This document shows positions 1 through 10,303 of a stretch of 40,184 nucleotides of DNA, one piece after another. The stretch covers positions 21,459-61,642 of the forward strand of contig ML986801.1 in NCBI GenBank assembly GCA_010094045.1, read 5' to 3'. Within the stretch, counting starts at the first letter, position 1, and each line of letters starts with the position of its first letter. The position numbers were made by a program, and so were the translations under genes. Under the pieces are notes generated by a model. It worked only from the letters and a program-made list of their open reading frames with translations. It did no database searches and was not told the DNA's origin. The DNA comes from Lojkania enalia. Its lineage: Eukaryota > Ascomycota > Dothideomycetes > Pleosporales.

Positions 1-384
1 GGCCTAAAATAGTAGTTTCTTTATAAGTAGACTAGTTATATTATACTCTTATAGAACGACTAAAGTAACTATAAAGATATAATTACTCTAGGAGAATTTA
101 AACGGGATATAGAGCGGAATTTTACTAAAGAACTACTTATCTATACAACTTAGTACTAGAGGAAGAGAAGAAGGAGGAGGGGAATATTATAAAGGTCCCG
201 GCCTATAGTTTAATTCTATTTCTATAATACTATAATAGTAGTTACTCTTATACAACTCTATACCTACCTAGACTAAAGTAAGTAAATAATATATATCTTA
301 CTACTATATACCTTCTCTTCTCTTTCTCTAGTTTTAATAATAATAGATTCTTATTATATCTAATCCTATTATATCCTTAAACCT
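1..384. other. AT-rich RIP-mutated DNA, unassigned
   Basis: No reading frame survives here. The stretch is almost free of CpA and TpG, as expected after RIP. The gypsy copy to its right stops aligning with its sister copies at about base 385 (compare 37021 onward), so this is probably a different repeat that interrupts or truncates that element. I do not recognise it. Confidence 0.5.
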
Positions 385-3300
385 TCTTATATATTATTAT
401 ATTAAGTTAAATATTTTTAACTAATAGTACTTATATTAGAGTAGTTTTAAAGTCTTTCCTTAACTAAAGTATCTACTAGATAATAAGTTATAAATAGCTT
501 ATAGTAGTTTAAGCTTTAACTTATTATAATCTAGTATTATAAGTTAATTTTAATAGTATAGTTAGTTATTATACTTTTTATAATTAGCTAGAATTAGAAG
601 CTTAAATTAATAGACTCTTTTTCTTAATAGTTTTAAGGTATCTTAAATTAAATTATTATTCAGGTATTTTTCGTCGATAATTTCTATAATTAGTTAGTCT
701 ACTTCTATCTATTAGAATAGTTTAAAACGAAGTAATATCTATTAATAACCTCTATAAACTTCTTTTTATATAAACTTATCTTATAACCTTTAAATTAAAG
801 TATTAGGCTTCTCTCTAAGTTTTCTAGATTAGTATATAATACTAAAATTAAACCTTAACAAATATTTTAATTAATAGACCTATTAGTAGTTTAGCTACTT
901 TATTATTATAAAGTATTATAAGTTCTTATAATTATTTAGTACTTCTATAGAAAATACTATACCTTCTAATTTAGGCCTCTATTACTTAAAATATTAGATA
1001 ATTATAAGTAGTTTTTTATTATAAATTTTATAATTATCTTTAGTAGGGTTTATATACTTAGAAAAGTAGATAATAGGTCTTAGTTTACTATTAACACTTC
1101 TCTAAAATAATATACTAGCTATTATAAAGTTAAATATATTAGCTTCTACTACTATTAGTAGCTTAAAATTAAAGTATTAGAGAATTAGTATAGAGATAAA
1201 AGTATTTTTTAAATAGTTAAAAGAATATTAATAGTTATTATTCTAGTTAAATCGAGTATTCTTTTTAATTAGAGCTATTAAAAGGGAGACTTTCTATAAG
1301 AAGTTACTAATAAATTATTAGTAGAAGTTTATAAAGTTTATAAAAGCTTAAATATCTTTTATATTTTTAAAGTATTTTTAGTTAATAATTATTTCTACCT
1401 TCTTTAAATCTATATAGATCTCTTTTATAATAATTATATACCTTAGATAAATTATTTCTAACTAGTAGAACTTATACTTATTTATATTAAGTTATAGACT
1501 ATTTACTCTTAAAGCTTTAAGAACTAGCTAGATATACTACTTATAATCCTTTAGATTCTTACTAAATATTAGAATATTATTAATATAAATAATATAAAAT
1601 ATATTAAAATATAGTTTTAGTATATTATTTATAAAATACTAAAATATACTTAGAGTATTAACTAAGCTAAAAGGTATTACTAGGTATTTAAATAGCTTAT
1701 AATATATATAAAAGATAGTTTTCTATTTATTTCTCTTAATAATCTTTAACTTATTAAATATAGTAATAATATTAAATTTTATATAGTATTTAGTCTTACT
1801 AAATTAGATTAATATTTCTTAAATTAGTAGAATTAGATATTAGTTCTTAATAGTAATAGTATTTAGGGCTTTATAATCTATATAGAATTAAAAACTACTT
1901 TTAAATTTCTTTATAAAAATTATAGGTATAACTACTAATAATAAACTTACTTTAATAAATCTCTTAGATAAGTTCTTATTAAAATACTTTTTTAGTACTT
2001 TTAACTTATTTTAAAATATCTTATAAAATAGATTAAAGTTAGTTTATTTACTATTCTCTAGTTTAATCTTATAATTATATAATTATTATTTAAGTAGTTT
2101 ATCTATATTTTTATATAAAAAGATAGATAATAGATTATAATATTCTTTAGATACTTTAGTAATAAGGTTAATATATATCTTTAAAACTAGAGTCTTATTA
2201 ATATTAACTATTAATATAGCGAAGATTTTATAGTTAGATTATTAGAAGAGTTAAACTAGTAGTATAGCGCCTATATAATATATATCTAGTTATAATATAG
2301 ACTTTAAGTATTTAAACTTAAATAGATCTTTTTAACTATAATCTTTATTTAAGATTAGATTAGTTTTAATTTTAGATTCTTTTAACTAGTATAATATTTT
2401 AAATAACTAGTAATTATATTAGATATAACTTAATAGGTAGAACTTTAAATAGTACTATCTAGACTTTAAGTTATATAAGGGTTATAAATTAGTTACTTTA
2501 AAATCTTCTTTTATATTAAATTTAAATAGTTTATAATTTTTAATAACTATTTAAATAGCCTATTAATAAATAGTAGTACTAGTAGATTATAAATATTAAG
2601 TTAGGTATTAGTTAGTAGTAAAAACTAGTTATTTATTCTTATAGTCTAGGTTTATATAATACTTATATATCTATAGCTATTTTAAAATTAACTAGTATTT
2701 TTCTAGTATAGTTATATAAAAATATATTATCTCTAAATAGTTTAAATATTAAAGAGTTAAAATAATTAAATAGAAAATAGTTCTTTTATAAAAGACTTTT
2801 CTATTAAAGCTAGTTAAATATAAATTATATAGGAGTTATATCTTTTAGAGTTTTAGGGTATATATAAAGTCTCTATAAATATAACTATAACTAGTAACTC
2901 TAGTATTAATAAGAATATTAATATTTTACTAGACTAGGTCTTAATAGATTAAAAAAGAAGCTAGAATCTAATAGTTCTATAACTATTTTTATAGGAGCTA
3001 GTTTTATAAATATATAAAGATTTAGTATAAATATAGTTCTAAAAGATAACTTACTTTTAAAATAGATCTTTTAGTAATATTTTAATTAGTAAAACTAGTT
3101 ATATTTAAAAGTAAAAGTAATAGCTTTATCTATAGAATAATAAATATATTAAAGATTAGTTAGAAAATTAGTTAAAAGATTAAGAGTAGAATCTATAAGA
3201 TATAATAGAGTTCTAAAACTCTTAATAGATTAATAGTAGAAGAGTATTATATTCTAGCAAAATATATTCTTTACTACTATACTTATAATAGTATTTTTTA

Positions 3301-4558
3301 TAGTAGCGCCTTTCTTATTTATTAAAGCTTATAGGTATATAACTAAAAGTATTAAATTCTATAATATTTAGGTCCTTCTAGTAAATAGTATAATACTTCA
3401 ATTATTTATAATAGTTACTAGATAAGTAATATAGGTTAGTATTATATAAGAAAATTAGGTTAGTATAGTTGTTTAGGGTACTAGATATTATAATACTAAT
3501 TATAGTATAGTAGAGCTTATTAGAAAGAAAATATTAAAGATATATAATTTATCTAATCTTATTTAATTTAGTATTTATAATTAGATGTTAGAATTTAGTA
3601 AAGTAAATAGAGAACCTACTTTAGCCTTATTTTAAAATCTCTAACTTACTCTATACTATAGTTTTCTTATTCTAGTTACTATAGGTAGATTTTAAATAGG
3701 CGACTAAACTATCTATAGAGTTAATACCTTTATCTATTAATAGGTTAACTAATATTACTAGATTTTATTCTAGGTAGGAATAGATATATAAAAGGTAGAT
3801 ATATTTAGTTAGGTATTAGTTAGTATTTCCTTCTAGTTTATAATAGAGCTTTCTAATAAAATATAAAAGCTCTAAACGTTTACTAAAGAATATTAAAAGG
3901 TTAGATAAGTAGTTAGAATAGAAATATAGGTTATATATAGTTTTAAGCGGATTAGAAGTTAATATAAGTATCTATTTAGAAGCTAGAGTTATAAGCTAAA
4001 TCAGGTTAAAGACAGGTAATAGTTCTATTACTATTAATATACTAGTAGCTAGTAGAGGAGTAGCCGTTTAACGGCTACTAAATTCCCTTTATATCACTTT
4101 AAAGTCTAACTTATAGTGGTTCTTCTAGGTTACTAAGGCCTCTGCTAGCATCTCGTTCTTCTGCTATAAAAAGTCCAGCTTGCCCTAGATCTCTTTAAAC
4201 ATGCTAACGAGCGCGTTCTCGTCTATAGCATATAATAGTAGATGACGCAATATAATATTACGGACGCTTACGCGCAGTTAGTTAATCGTACTTTAGGCAG
4301 TCAACTCTATTACTACGTACTATGTGTGAATATCAAGACGTTGCGTGAAGAACAGAGATATCTACATTATACAGGTTTTTATAGGGGCTAGGTCTGTGCT
4401 GCTGCACGGGCTAGCCGGGTCGGCGAAACCTTCCTTCATCGTGGTCAAGACAAGTCGGTTATATTCCAGCTAGCAGCTGACAGCTGTCGCTGGCAGCTGG
4501 TTCGGGTATTGTAGTAAGGGTGGTGTAGGTGCAAAGGTGTCGCGGTATTACCGTGACA
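385..4558 (-). mobile_element. Ty3/gypsy chromovirus copy 1, minus strand, partial and RIP-damaged
   Basis: This is a minus-strand copy of the same family as the complete element at 20046-26016. Reading leftward it has its 5' LTR (4256-4558), the gag leader, gag, protease, reverse transcriptase and RNase H regions, then breaks off near base 385 before the integrase and 3' LTR. Alignment anchors include 4130-4240, which is the reverse complement of 20385-20500 with C-to-T and G-to-A changes, and 1290-1330, which matches the reverse complement of the 23290-23330 region. Most of it is saturated with stops and lacks CpA/TpG, but from about 4080 rightward it keeps a far more ancestral sequence. 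It lies inside a pogo-type transposon, whose C-terminal fragment continues at 4561. Confidence 0.85.
4256..4558 (-). repeat. 5' LTR of gypsy copy 1 (303 bp), little RIP damage
   Basis: Read on the minus strand, it starts TGTCACGGTAATACCGCG and ends with GTCCGTAATA. The length of 303 bp is identical to the LTRs at 20046-20348, 25714-26016 and 28462-28764. It keeps many CpA/TpG steps and GC-rich tracts that are mutated in the other copies, so it is the best available template for the ancestral LTR. The terminal TG is intact. The inner end is TA where CA is expected, which fits a RIP change. Confidence 0.88.
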
Positions 4559-4560
4559 CA

Positions 4561-5025
4561 CTACCTGCGCTAGAGGTTCTTATATAGGAAGCTAAAACAC
4601 TAAGTAACTAGCGCGAATTAGAGGCTCAATTAATATTAATTCGCGATCGGATTCGAAGGTATAAAAGCTCATTACCTACTTCTATTATTACAGCAATTAA
4701 TCAGCTCAAAAATAGTGCTAAGGTAATACTTTATTCAGCTACATTACTAAAGGGTCGAGTTGCTAGCCTTGAGAAAGCAAATAAGGCTGCTACAACGCGT
4801 AAACAGCGTAAAAAGAAGCGGATTCAGAAGCGAGGCACCTTATCAAAAGCAGAGGGAGAGGAGATTATTGCTCAAATGGCGGTTGAGCAGCAGTTAGAGG
4901 GCGAAATACGTCAAGGTAAAGCGCGATTAGGTGCGAGTCGGCAGGCTTCTATACGCTGCAGTCGCTGCAGAGAGACTGGGCATAACTTACGTACGTGCGA
5001 GAAGGGTGCTATAGATACTACTTGA
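4561..5025 (+). pseudogene. Pogo-type DDE transposase, C-terminal fragment with CCHC zinc knuckle
   Basis: An open frame can be followed to the TGA at 5023-5025. It encodes a charged, helical tail (LRTC-type end, RKQRKKKRIQKRGTLS segment) typical of the C-terminus of fungal pogo/Fot1-type transposases. It finishes with a zinc knuckle CSRCRETGHNLRTC at 4957-4998 (CX2CX4HX4C). Two in-frame TAG codons (4585-4587, 4609-4611) look like RIP of CAG/CAA or TGG. The DDE catalytic domain is missing because gypsy copy 1 is inserted immediately upstream at 4558. The same tail, more degraded, ends the transposase of the element at 33559-35408. Not functional. Confidence 0.8.
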
Positions 5026-5130
5026 TCGAGGATATATATTATATTTGTAGTATTTTAATGCGTTGTGAAAATATATCGCTAGAATGATCGAAAAAGTTGA
5101 TAAGGTGGCGCGCTCGCTTACCACTTACGT
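5026..5130 (+). repeat. 3' end and terminal inverted repeat of the truncated pogo element
   Basis: The segment after the transposase stop ends with GCTTACCACTTACGT followed by TA at 5131-5132. Read inward it begins ACGTAAG, the same ACGT start as the other pogo termini in this window, each followed by a TA target duplication. The partner repeat was lost with the left part of the element. Confidence 0.65.
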
Positions 5131-8105
5131 TAATACTACTTGGTTTCGGTTAAAATAGTGCAGGTCGGCACAAGATCGCTTTACTTTTCAAGGAACCTGG
5201 CACTCTGTATCCTTAAAAGCTTATCAGTTAAGCAAAATATGACTTCGCCAATACGTATATAGGCATCTCAAGTGACTGAGAAACCTTCTCATGGAGAATT
5301 CTTAACGGCACAGTATTCTAATGGCTAACTTAAGCGGGACGCGAGATGAAGCCAAATGTTCACTTGCCAAGTATGGTGCTGTTCTTCCTATATTAATTAC
5401 TGAGACAAGAGAAATCCTACCTATGGAGCCGGGCAAAAATGATCGGCTAGCGAGCAAAACTTATGCTTGGGCCAGTATCGTATTACTCTCGGCGGCCCTC
5501 CAATTTCTATAGGGCTTGACACCGAGCTTATGCTTGCCTCACTGTGCCATATTAACGGACACCGAGCATATGTCTGCCTCACTATACGATTAGACGAGAA
5601 TTGGAGTATTGTTGTATGTTGCATCATGGCTGTCCGCTGATCTGAATCGACGAATCTTGTGCCACTGATAGTGGGCGCCCTGGAAATTGTAAGTTGGGGA
5701 TCTCGGTGCTCTTACGATCCCAGGATGAACGTGCACTGCTTCAATGGTGAACACAGTGCAAACAGCAATCTTCTTTCGGAAACTCATCCCCAAGCTCCAG
5801 CACGCTTTTATTAGTACTAAAAGGATTAGAGCATCGTCAATAACATTGAAGAGCCCTCTAACTTGAAGTAAAATTGGAAAACTGGTGTAGGCCTCTGGAG
5901 CACCCTTTTTTCAGGCTCGATTCTTGGGGTTACATTGCCAAATCTTAACCAGCGTAATGGCCGCGTAGAGTGAAGCTGATATGCTAGTGAATACGTGGAC
6001 CGTTGTACAGAGAAGTGATTAGCGAGTAGGAATGAGGAGTCGCAGATACATGAGTAAGGTTCTTGGTTTGGTAAAGATGATGAGTCAGTATACAATGGTC
6101 GCCATTCAGAAGTACTCTTGGCTATATGCCAGACAAAGGCAATGTTTAATTCCCAACGTGTATAAAGGATCTTTTTAGACTTAGGCTATGGCTAGATACT
6201 GTTGATGGACGCCGCCATGATTAAAATTATCAGGCTTACAAGGGTGCTATAGACGGCAAGGCCGAGCTAAGCAGTATCAGTATTTAATCTCTGGCGCGTG
6301 AGGTGTGCACTCACAAAGGATAGGTAGACGATCCCTGGAGCTAGTCCGCACAAATCTTACCATCAATGCTCTTTCAGTCTTCTAGAATTCATTGGGGAGG
6401 CATTCGAATAAAACTTAGCCTGACATTACGTTACAGTTGACACAGAATGCTGGTGGCGCCAAGGTATTTAGTCTACGCTACCACATTGGAACACCAAAGA
6501 GAATTAGGAGTGGCTTTTGGAGTAGAGTTAACACTGGAAGGAGAGATTATTACTTACCTGGATAGCAGTGTTTTGTACTACCCAACAGCGTGTTTTAGCT
6601 GAAGTGACCTAGGGAAATATACCATATAAGTGGTTGATAGGAGCAGTAATACAGGTCGAGGCAGGGTGCGTTTTGCGATGATAGCCCTCGTTCAATAACG
6701 TGCGACGTGCGTTGAGGTCGTCCAGCGAGAGACACGGTTCACTTCACCGGGCACTGACCGTCCTAGACGTCGAAAATATTGCAAGAAGGATCGGTGACAA
6801 GGTGTGGCGTGTCCTTTAAAAAAAAAAAAAACGCTCACAATAAGGTGTAAAATATCAATGTGTTCAACTGTTGCTATCGACGACTCGGAAGGGTTAAATA
6901 GCCCCTATAAGTACTGAAGGGTGCTACACTAGATCTCCGTCTATGGCTAAGGTTTAAATTTGATCGTGTTATCGCAGTCCTAGCTACACCCGTGACCGTG
7001 CATTGTCATTTTCGTGTCTAGTTCGCGGGACTTTGTTTGGTCAGCACGGGCACTTTTATCTCTTGCATCATCGTGTGCTGATGTGTAGTGAATCCTGAGG
7101 GCTACCTAGAGCAAAGTATTGGACTGGAGTAGATGATCGGCTTCTGTAATTCTGGCAGATTTCTTGCAACATTTACATTTCTTGCGATGGAGGGTCTATA
7201 CCATAAAGGGAAAAAAAAAGAAATTCTTATAGGCATCGTCCATCTCGTAACAATACCAACACTTGCCCACGTCGCTCTTATCTCCAAAGCAAGAGCATAG
7301 AGGCAATGCGACGACCAATGACATCTAGACCTTATGCCGGATGATAGCGGCGCAAAGAATGATGCCGCCGGGAGAAATGAGCAACGGTATTTTGGAAGAA
7401 GAAAAGAAAGGAATGAATAAGTAATGCTCAAGATACACTCTATTAGTATTCCAGGACGTAATCCTCAGTTCAGATTGTCCTTTCGAGTGCTAACTTACTA
7501 TATCCATGTTTCAGGCCATGTGTAATGTCTATCTCGATAATATAATCGCGCCTCCGAAAGTCAACGTGGGTGTCGTGACGTTAACTCACTTGGTTCTACA
7601 ATTTTGGTGAGGCATCGCGCTGAAGCTAAAGTCCGAACGTTGATGTCCGACCACCGATGACGCTATCAGCCTTGACCGACGAAATGGTAATGATCATAGT
7701 GAAGAACAGGCGTGGATAAGTTGTACAGATGGAAATTGAATATCGTAATGCAAGGGAACATAAAGCAACGATGGATCATGTAGAGTACTACTGTAGGACA
7801 TGATAAGAATAAGGAATAATTGAAAGCATTAAATGAATATGGATGGACTCGACTGAGTCTTTAAAGAACGGCATGCGCCCGCCGAGGAAAGTTGCAATCA
7901 ATGATGCGGATGCCGTGGTCCTGCTACAGCATTTGGCACCGTGTTCCGCCCCAATTTTGGTGTAGGTAATTGGTGGGTGGGCACGTGAAGGATCGCACTC
8001 GAGACCAGGCGGAACGTCCACAGACATATGGCATCACGCCCGAGCCCGTACACGTGCCCCCCCTTACCTACACCTTCCCGCTCGCTCGGCCACCCACTAC
8101 TCACC
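5131..8105. other. About 3 kb without a recognisable gene
   Basis: Balanced composition, CpA and TpG present, so not strongly RIP-affected. Open frames are all short (up to about 110 codons), overlap on both strands, often lack an ATG, and show no motif I recognise. A 14-bp poly-A run lies at 6818-6831 and a 40-bp direct repeat at 5518-5597. It may be an old decayed insertion, or the long upstream region of the hydrolase gene at 8230. The last 200 bp, rich in C and T, probably hold the 5' leader of that gene. Confidence 0.5.
5518..5597 (+). repeat. Two imperfect tandem copies of a 40-bp unit
   Basis: Unit 1 (5518-5557) and unit 2 (5558-5597) both begin GACACCGAGC and share TGCCTCACT near the middle, diverging toward their 3' ends. 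There are only two units and no link to any gene, so the function is unknown. Confidence 0.65.
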
Positions 8106-8120
8106 ATGGAGCACGGCTGA
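8106..8120 (+). promoter_or_regulatory. Possible four-codon upstream ORF before the hydrolase gene
   Basis: The first ATG in the likely leader is at 8106 in a very good context (TCACCATGG). It encodes only MEHG before TGA at 8118-8120. It is out of frame with the main protein, whose first in-frame ATG is at 8230. If the transcript starts upstream of 8106, this short frame could reduce translation of the main protein. The transcript start is unknown, so this is inference. Confidence 0.35.
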
Positions 8121-8229
8121 GGACTCGTTTGTGTTTGTCTTTGTTGTGGTCTACTATGATTTATCTACCCGCCTAGGCCGCCTGTCCCGCTCTGGTCTCG
8201 TCGCTACATGCGCCGCAGCGACCGCCGCA

Positions 8230-9825
8230 ATGATTGGCACCTCGCTCCCGGAATACCTCTTCATCCGCGCCTGTATCCTTGCCCTCCGCATCCTCACCCC
8301 CTTCAGCGTCTTCTTCGTCTTTTTCTCCATCGCCGAGCCGCCGTCCTCGCGCTTCCGCACCTTCTTACTCGCCTGGAGCGTCCTCGAGACGGCCTTCTGG
8401 CTGCTTGTCTACCTGCCTCGCAAGCGCAGTCTCCAGACTCCCGCCCGCCACCCCCCGCCGCTCGATCGAGAGAAGAGGCAGGAGCTCTTCCATAGATGTT
8501 GCGAGCATGTCCCGAACCCGGAGTACTACCTCAATAAGTGGTTCCTCGGGGCGAGGAGCGCCGCCATCCGGAGGGATAACGTTAAGGACTTCTTTCGTTG
8601 GGCCATGCTGAACAAGGGAGATAGCGAGAAGAAGCAGTTGGCGAACCAAACCCAGCAGGACAGGGAAGAGGACGAGGAACTGGAGGGCTATGTAGACGGG
8701 ATAGAGACGTTGATAGGACGGAAGATCGACGGCGGTAGGGGGACAGCCGAGAGCTTGAGGCTGACGGTCGATGAAGTCCGCATGCTGCATCGGCCATTTT
8801 TGTGGTATTTGGTATGCTTCATTTAGGACTTTTTCCGGTGATTATACTGGAGTAATACTGATGGGTGGCAGATTGTCGGAGTCGTGGATACCCTCACAGC
8901 TGTATACCTCCGATACAATGGCTTCATCCTCCACCGCACTTCGTACCGAGACCTGCTCTGCGTCTTCCCATGGCGCGTATGCGCTCTCTTCACCCGCCAT
9001 AAATCGCTAGCCCCAAAACTAAGCTACTGGTACCGACCGCACACCTCCAAGACACGCCTTCCAGTCCTTTTCATTCATGGCATCAGCATCGGCTTATACT
9101 CGTACGCGCAATTTCTCGCCGAAATCAACAAGCACGATCCCCTCGGCCCCGACGACGGCGAGATTGGCATCATCGCCCTCGAGATTATGCCAATAAGCTT
9201 CCGCATTACAGGCCCAGTCCTCGATAAGGAGGAAATGTGTCGGCAAATTAATCAGATACTCGAGGGCCACGGTTTCGACAAAGTTGTGCTAGCAAGCCAC
9301 TCCTACGGCTCGATTATTACTACACATCTCCTTCAAACCCACGCAGTAGCTCAAAAGGTTGGGCCTATGGTCCTAATTGATCCGGTGACGTTCTTGTTGC
9401 ATCTCCCGGACGTCTGCTACAACTTCACCGCGCGACATCCCCGCCGTGCAAACGAGCATCAGCTACACTACTTTGCATCGACCGACATGATGGTTGCCCA
9501 TACCCTCGCACGGAATTTCTTCTGGTCCGAAAACATTATCTGGAAAGAAGATCTACGCGGCCATGACGTTACCGTTTCCCTCGGTGGGAGAGATCTAATT
9601 GTGGATACGGAGACCGTCGGAAAGTACCTCGCAGGCGTGGACATGAGGGACGATGATACGAGCTGGAAGGAGAGTGATTTCGTGGATTATGGGGTGAGAT
9701 TGCTCTGGTGGGGGACTTTTGACCACGCGCAAGTTTTTGAAAGGAGGGATGGAAGGTATGGGCTCGGGGAGAGGATAAGGGAGTATACTGGATTGGGGAG
9801 GGAAAACGAGGAGGAAGTTGCATGA
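8230..9825 (+). CDS. Membrane-anchored alpha/beta hydrolase (AB hydrolase-1 type), two exons
   Basis: Exon 1 is 8230-8811 and exon 2 is 8872-9825, joined in phase 0 to give about 511 residues. The join restores a continuous run at the boundary (WYL | IVGVVDTLTAVYLRYNGF), which matches my recollection of a fungal family with an N-terminal membrane region and a C-terminal alpha/beta hydrolase domain. Residues about 8-35 and 44-62 are hydrophobic and probably span or anchor in a membrane. A Lys/Glu-rich linker follows. The hydrolase domain runs from about residue 250: oxyanion HG at 263-264 (LFIHGIS), nucleophile elbow SHSYG with Ser338, acid Asp435 (GGRD), His479 (TFDHAQ). The triad is complete, so it should be an active serine hydrolase; substrate unknown. 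Start: 8230 is the first in-frame ATG, but the frame is open back to about 7966 with no ATG, so an extra 5' exon is possible. No RIP damage. The Ayg1-type gene follows 478 bp downstream on the same strand. Confidence 0.85.
8812..8871 (+). other. Spliceosomal intron (60 bp) in the hydrolase gene
   Basis: Donor GTATGC and acceptor GGCAG fit filamentous fungal introns, as does the 60-bp length. A likely branch site ACTGAT lies about 12 bp before the acceptor. Read unspliced, exon 1 stops at TAG 8824-8826. Removing the intron keeps phase 0 and joins conserved sequence on both sides. Confidence 0.85.
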
Positions 9826-10303
9826 GACGGCGTTCAGGCTTCTGAGATAACACGTGTTCTTCGTATACCCGTCCCTTGTTCAGTGGCATTCATTTTTAGA
9901 CTTCTATACAGCGTTACTAACCATGGGAGTGAGCAAGGTTCATGAACTACTTTGACGTCTAAGAACTTTAGAAGACTTCCAATGCAAGACATAGGATAAT
10001 ATAACCGTATCAAATGTCGAACATTCTTCAGCCCTACCAGGTACCCACTTGGCATATATTGCGGGGGTCCGGCCGGCCCTTGGTTGAATAGACAGTTACG
10101 CGGGAACGGACTCGGCCCCGCTCTTTCCGCATAGGATATAACGCCATAGACACTACGATGCTACTAGGCAGCTACAGCCATAGACCAAATATCATCAATT
10201 TGAGCTCTTAAACTCGCATTAATACTCACCGGCGCTGGCCCAATTTTCTCGAGCTATCTCGAATCCCCTAACTGTTGACCGTGCTTCAGGCCTGCGGATC
10301 AAG
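9826..10303. other. Intergenic region between the two hydrolase genes
   Basis: This must hold the 3' end of the first gene and the promoter of the second. A GC-rich patch with GGCCGGCC lies near 10070, and CCAAT appears near 10239 (GGCCCAATTTTC). There is no clear AATAAA after the first gene and no convincing reading frame. Confidence 0.5.

Noticed and set aside
4561..5025. A host zinc-finger gene
   Set aside because: The frame has internal stops, no start, ends next to a pogo-type terminus with TA, and is homologous to the tail of the transposase at 33720-35290.
5321..7431. Small open frames (for example 5321-5512 plus, 5826-6095 minus, 7102-7431 minus) as genes
   Set aside because: Short, mutually overlapping in different frames, and without recognisable domains or supporting splice structure.
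8365..8790. Long minus-strand open frames opposite the hydrolase gene
   Set aside because: They are mirror frames of GC-rich coding sequence, with no motif and no sensible start context.
8131..8826. A stand-alone gene starting at 8131 and ending at 8826
   Set aside because: 8131 is GTG, not ATG, and the TAG at 8824-8826 lies inside a typical 60-bp fungal intron. Splicing joins the frame to exon 2.
8884..9825. A separate hydrolase gene starting at 8884
   Set aside because: 8884 is GTG. The preceding codons in the same frame continue the conserved sequence back to the acceptor at 8871.
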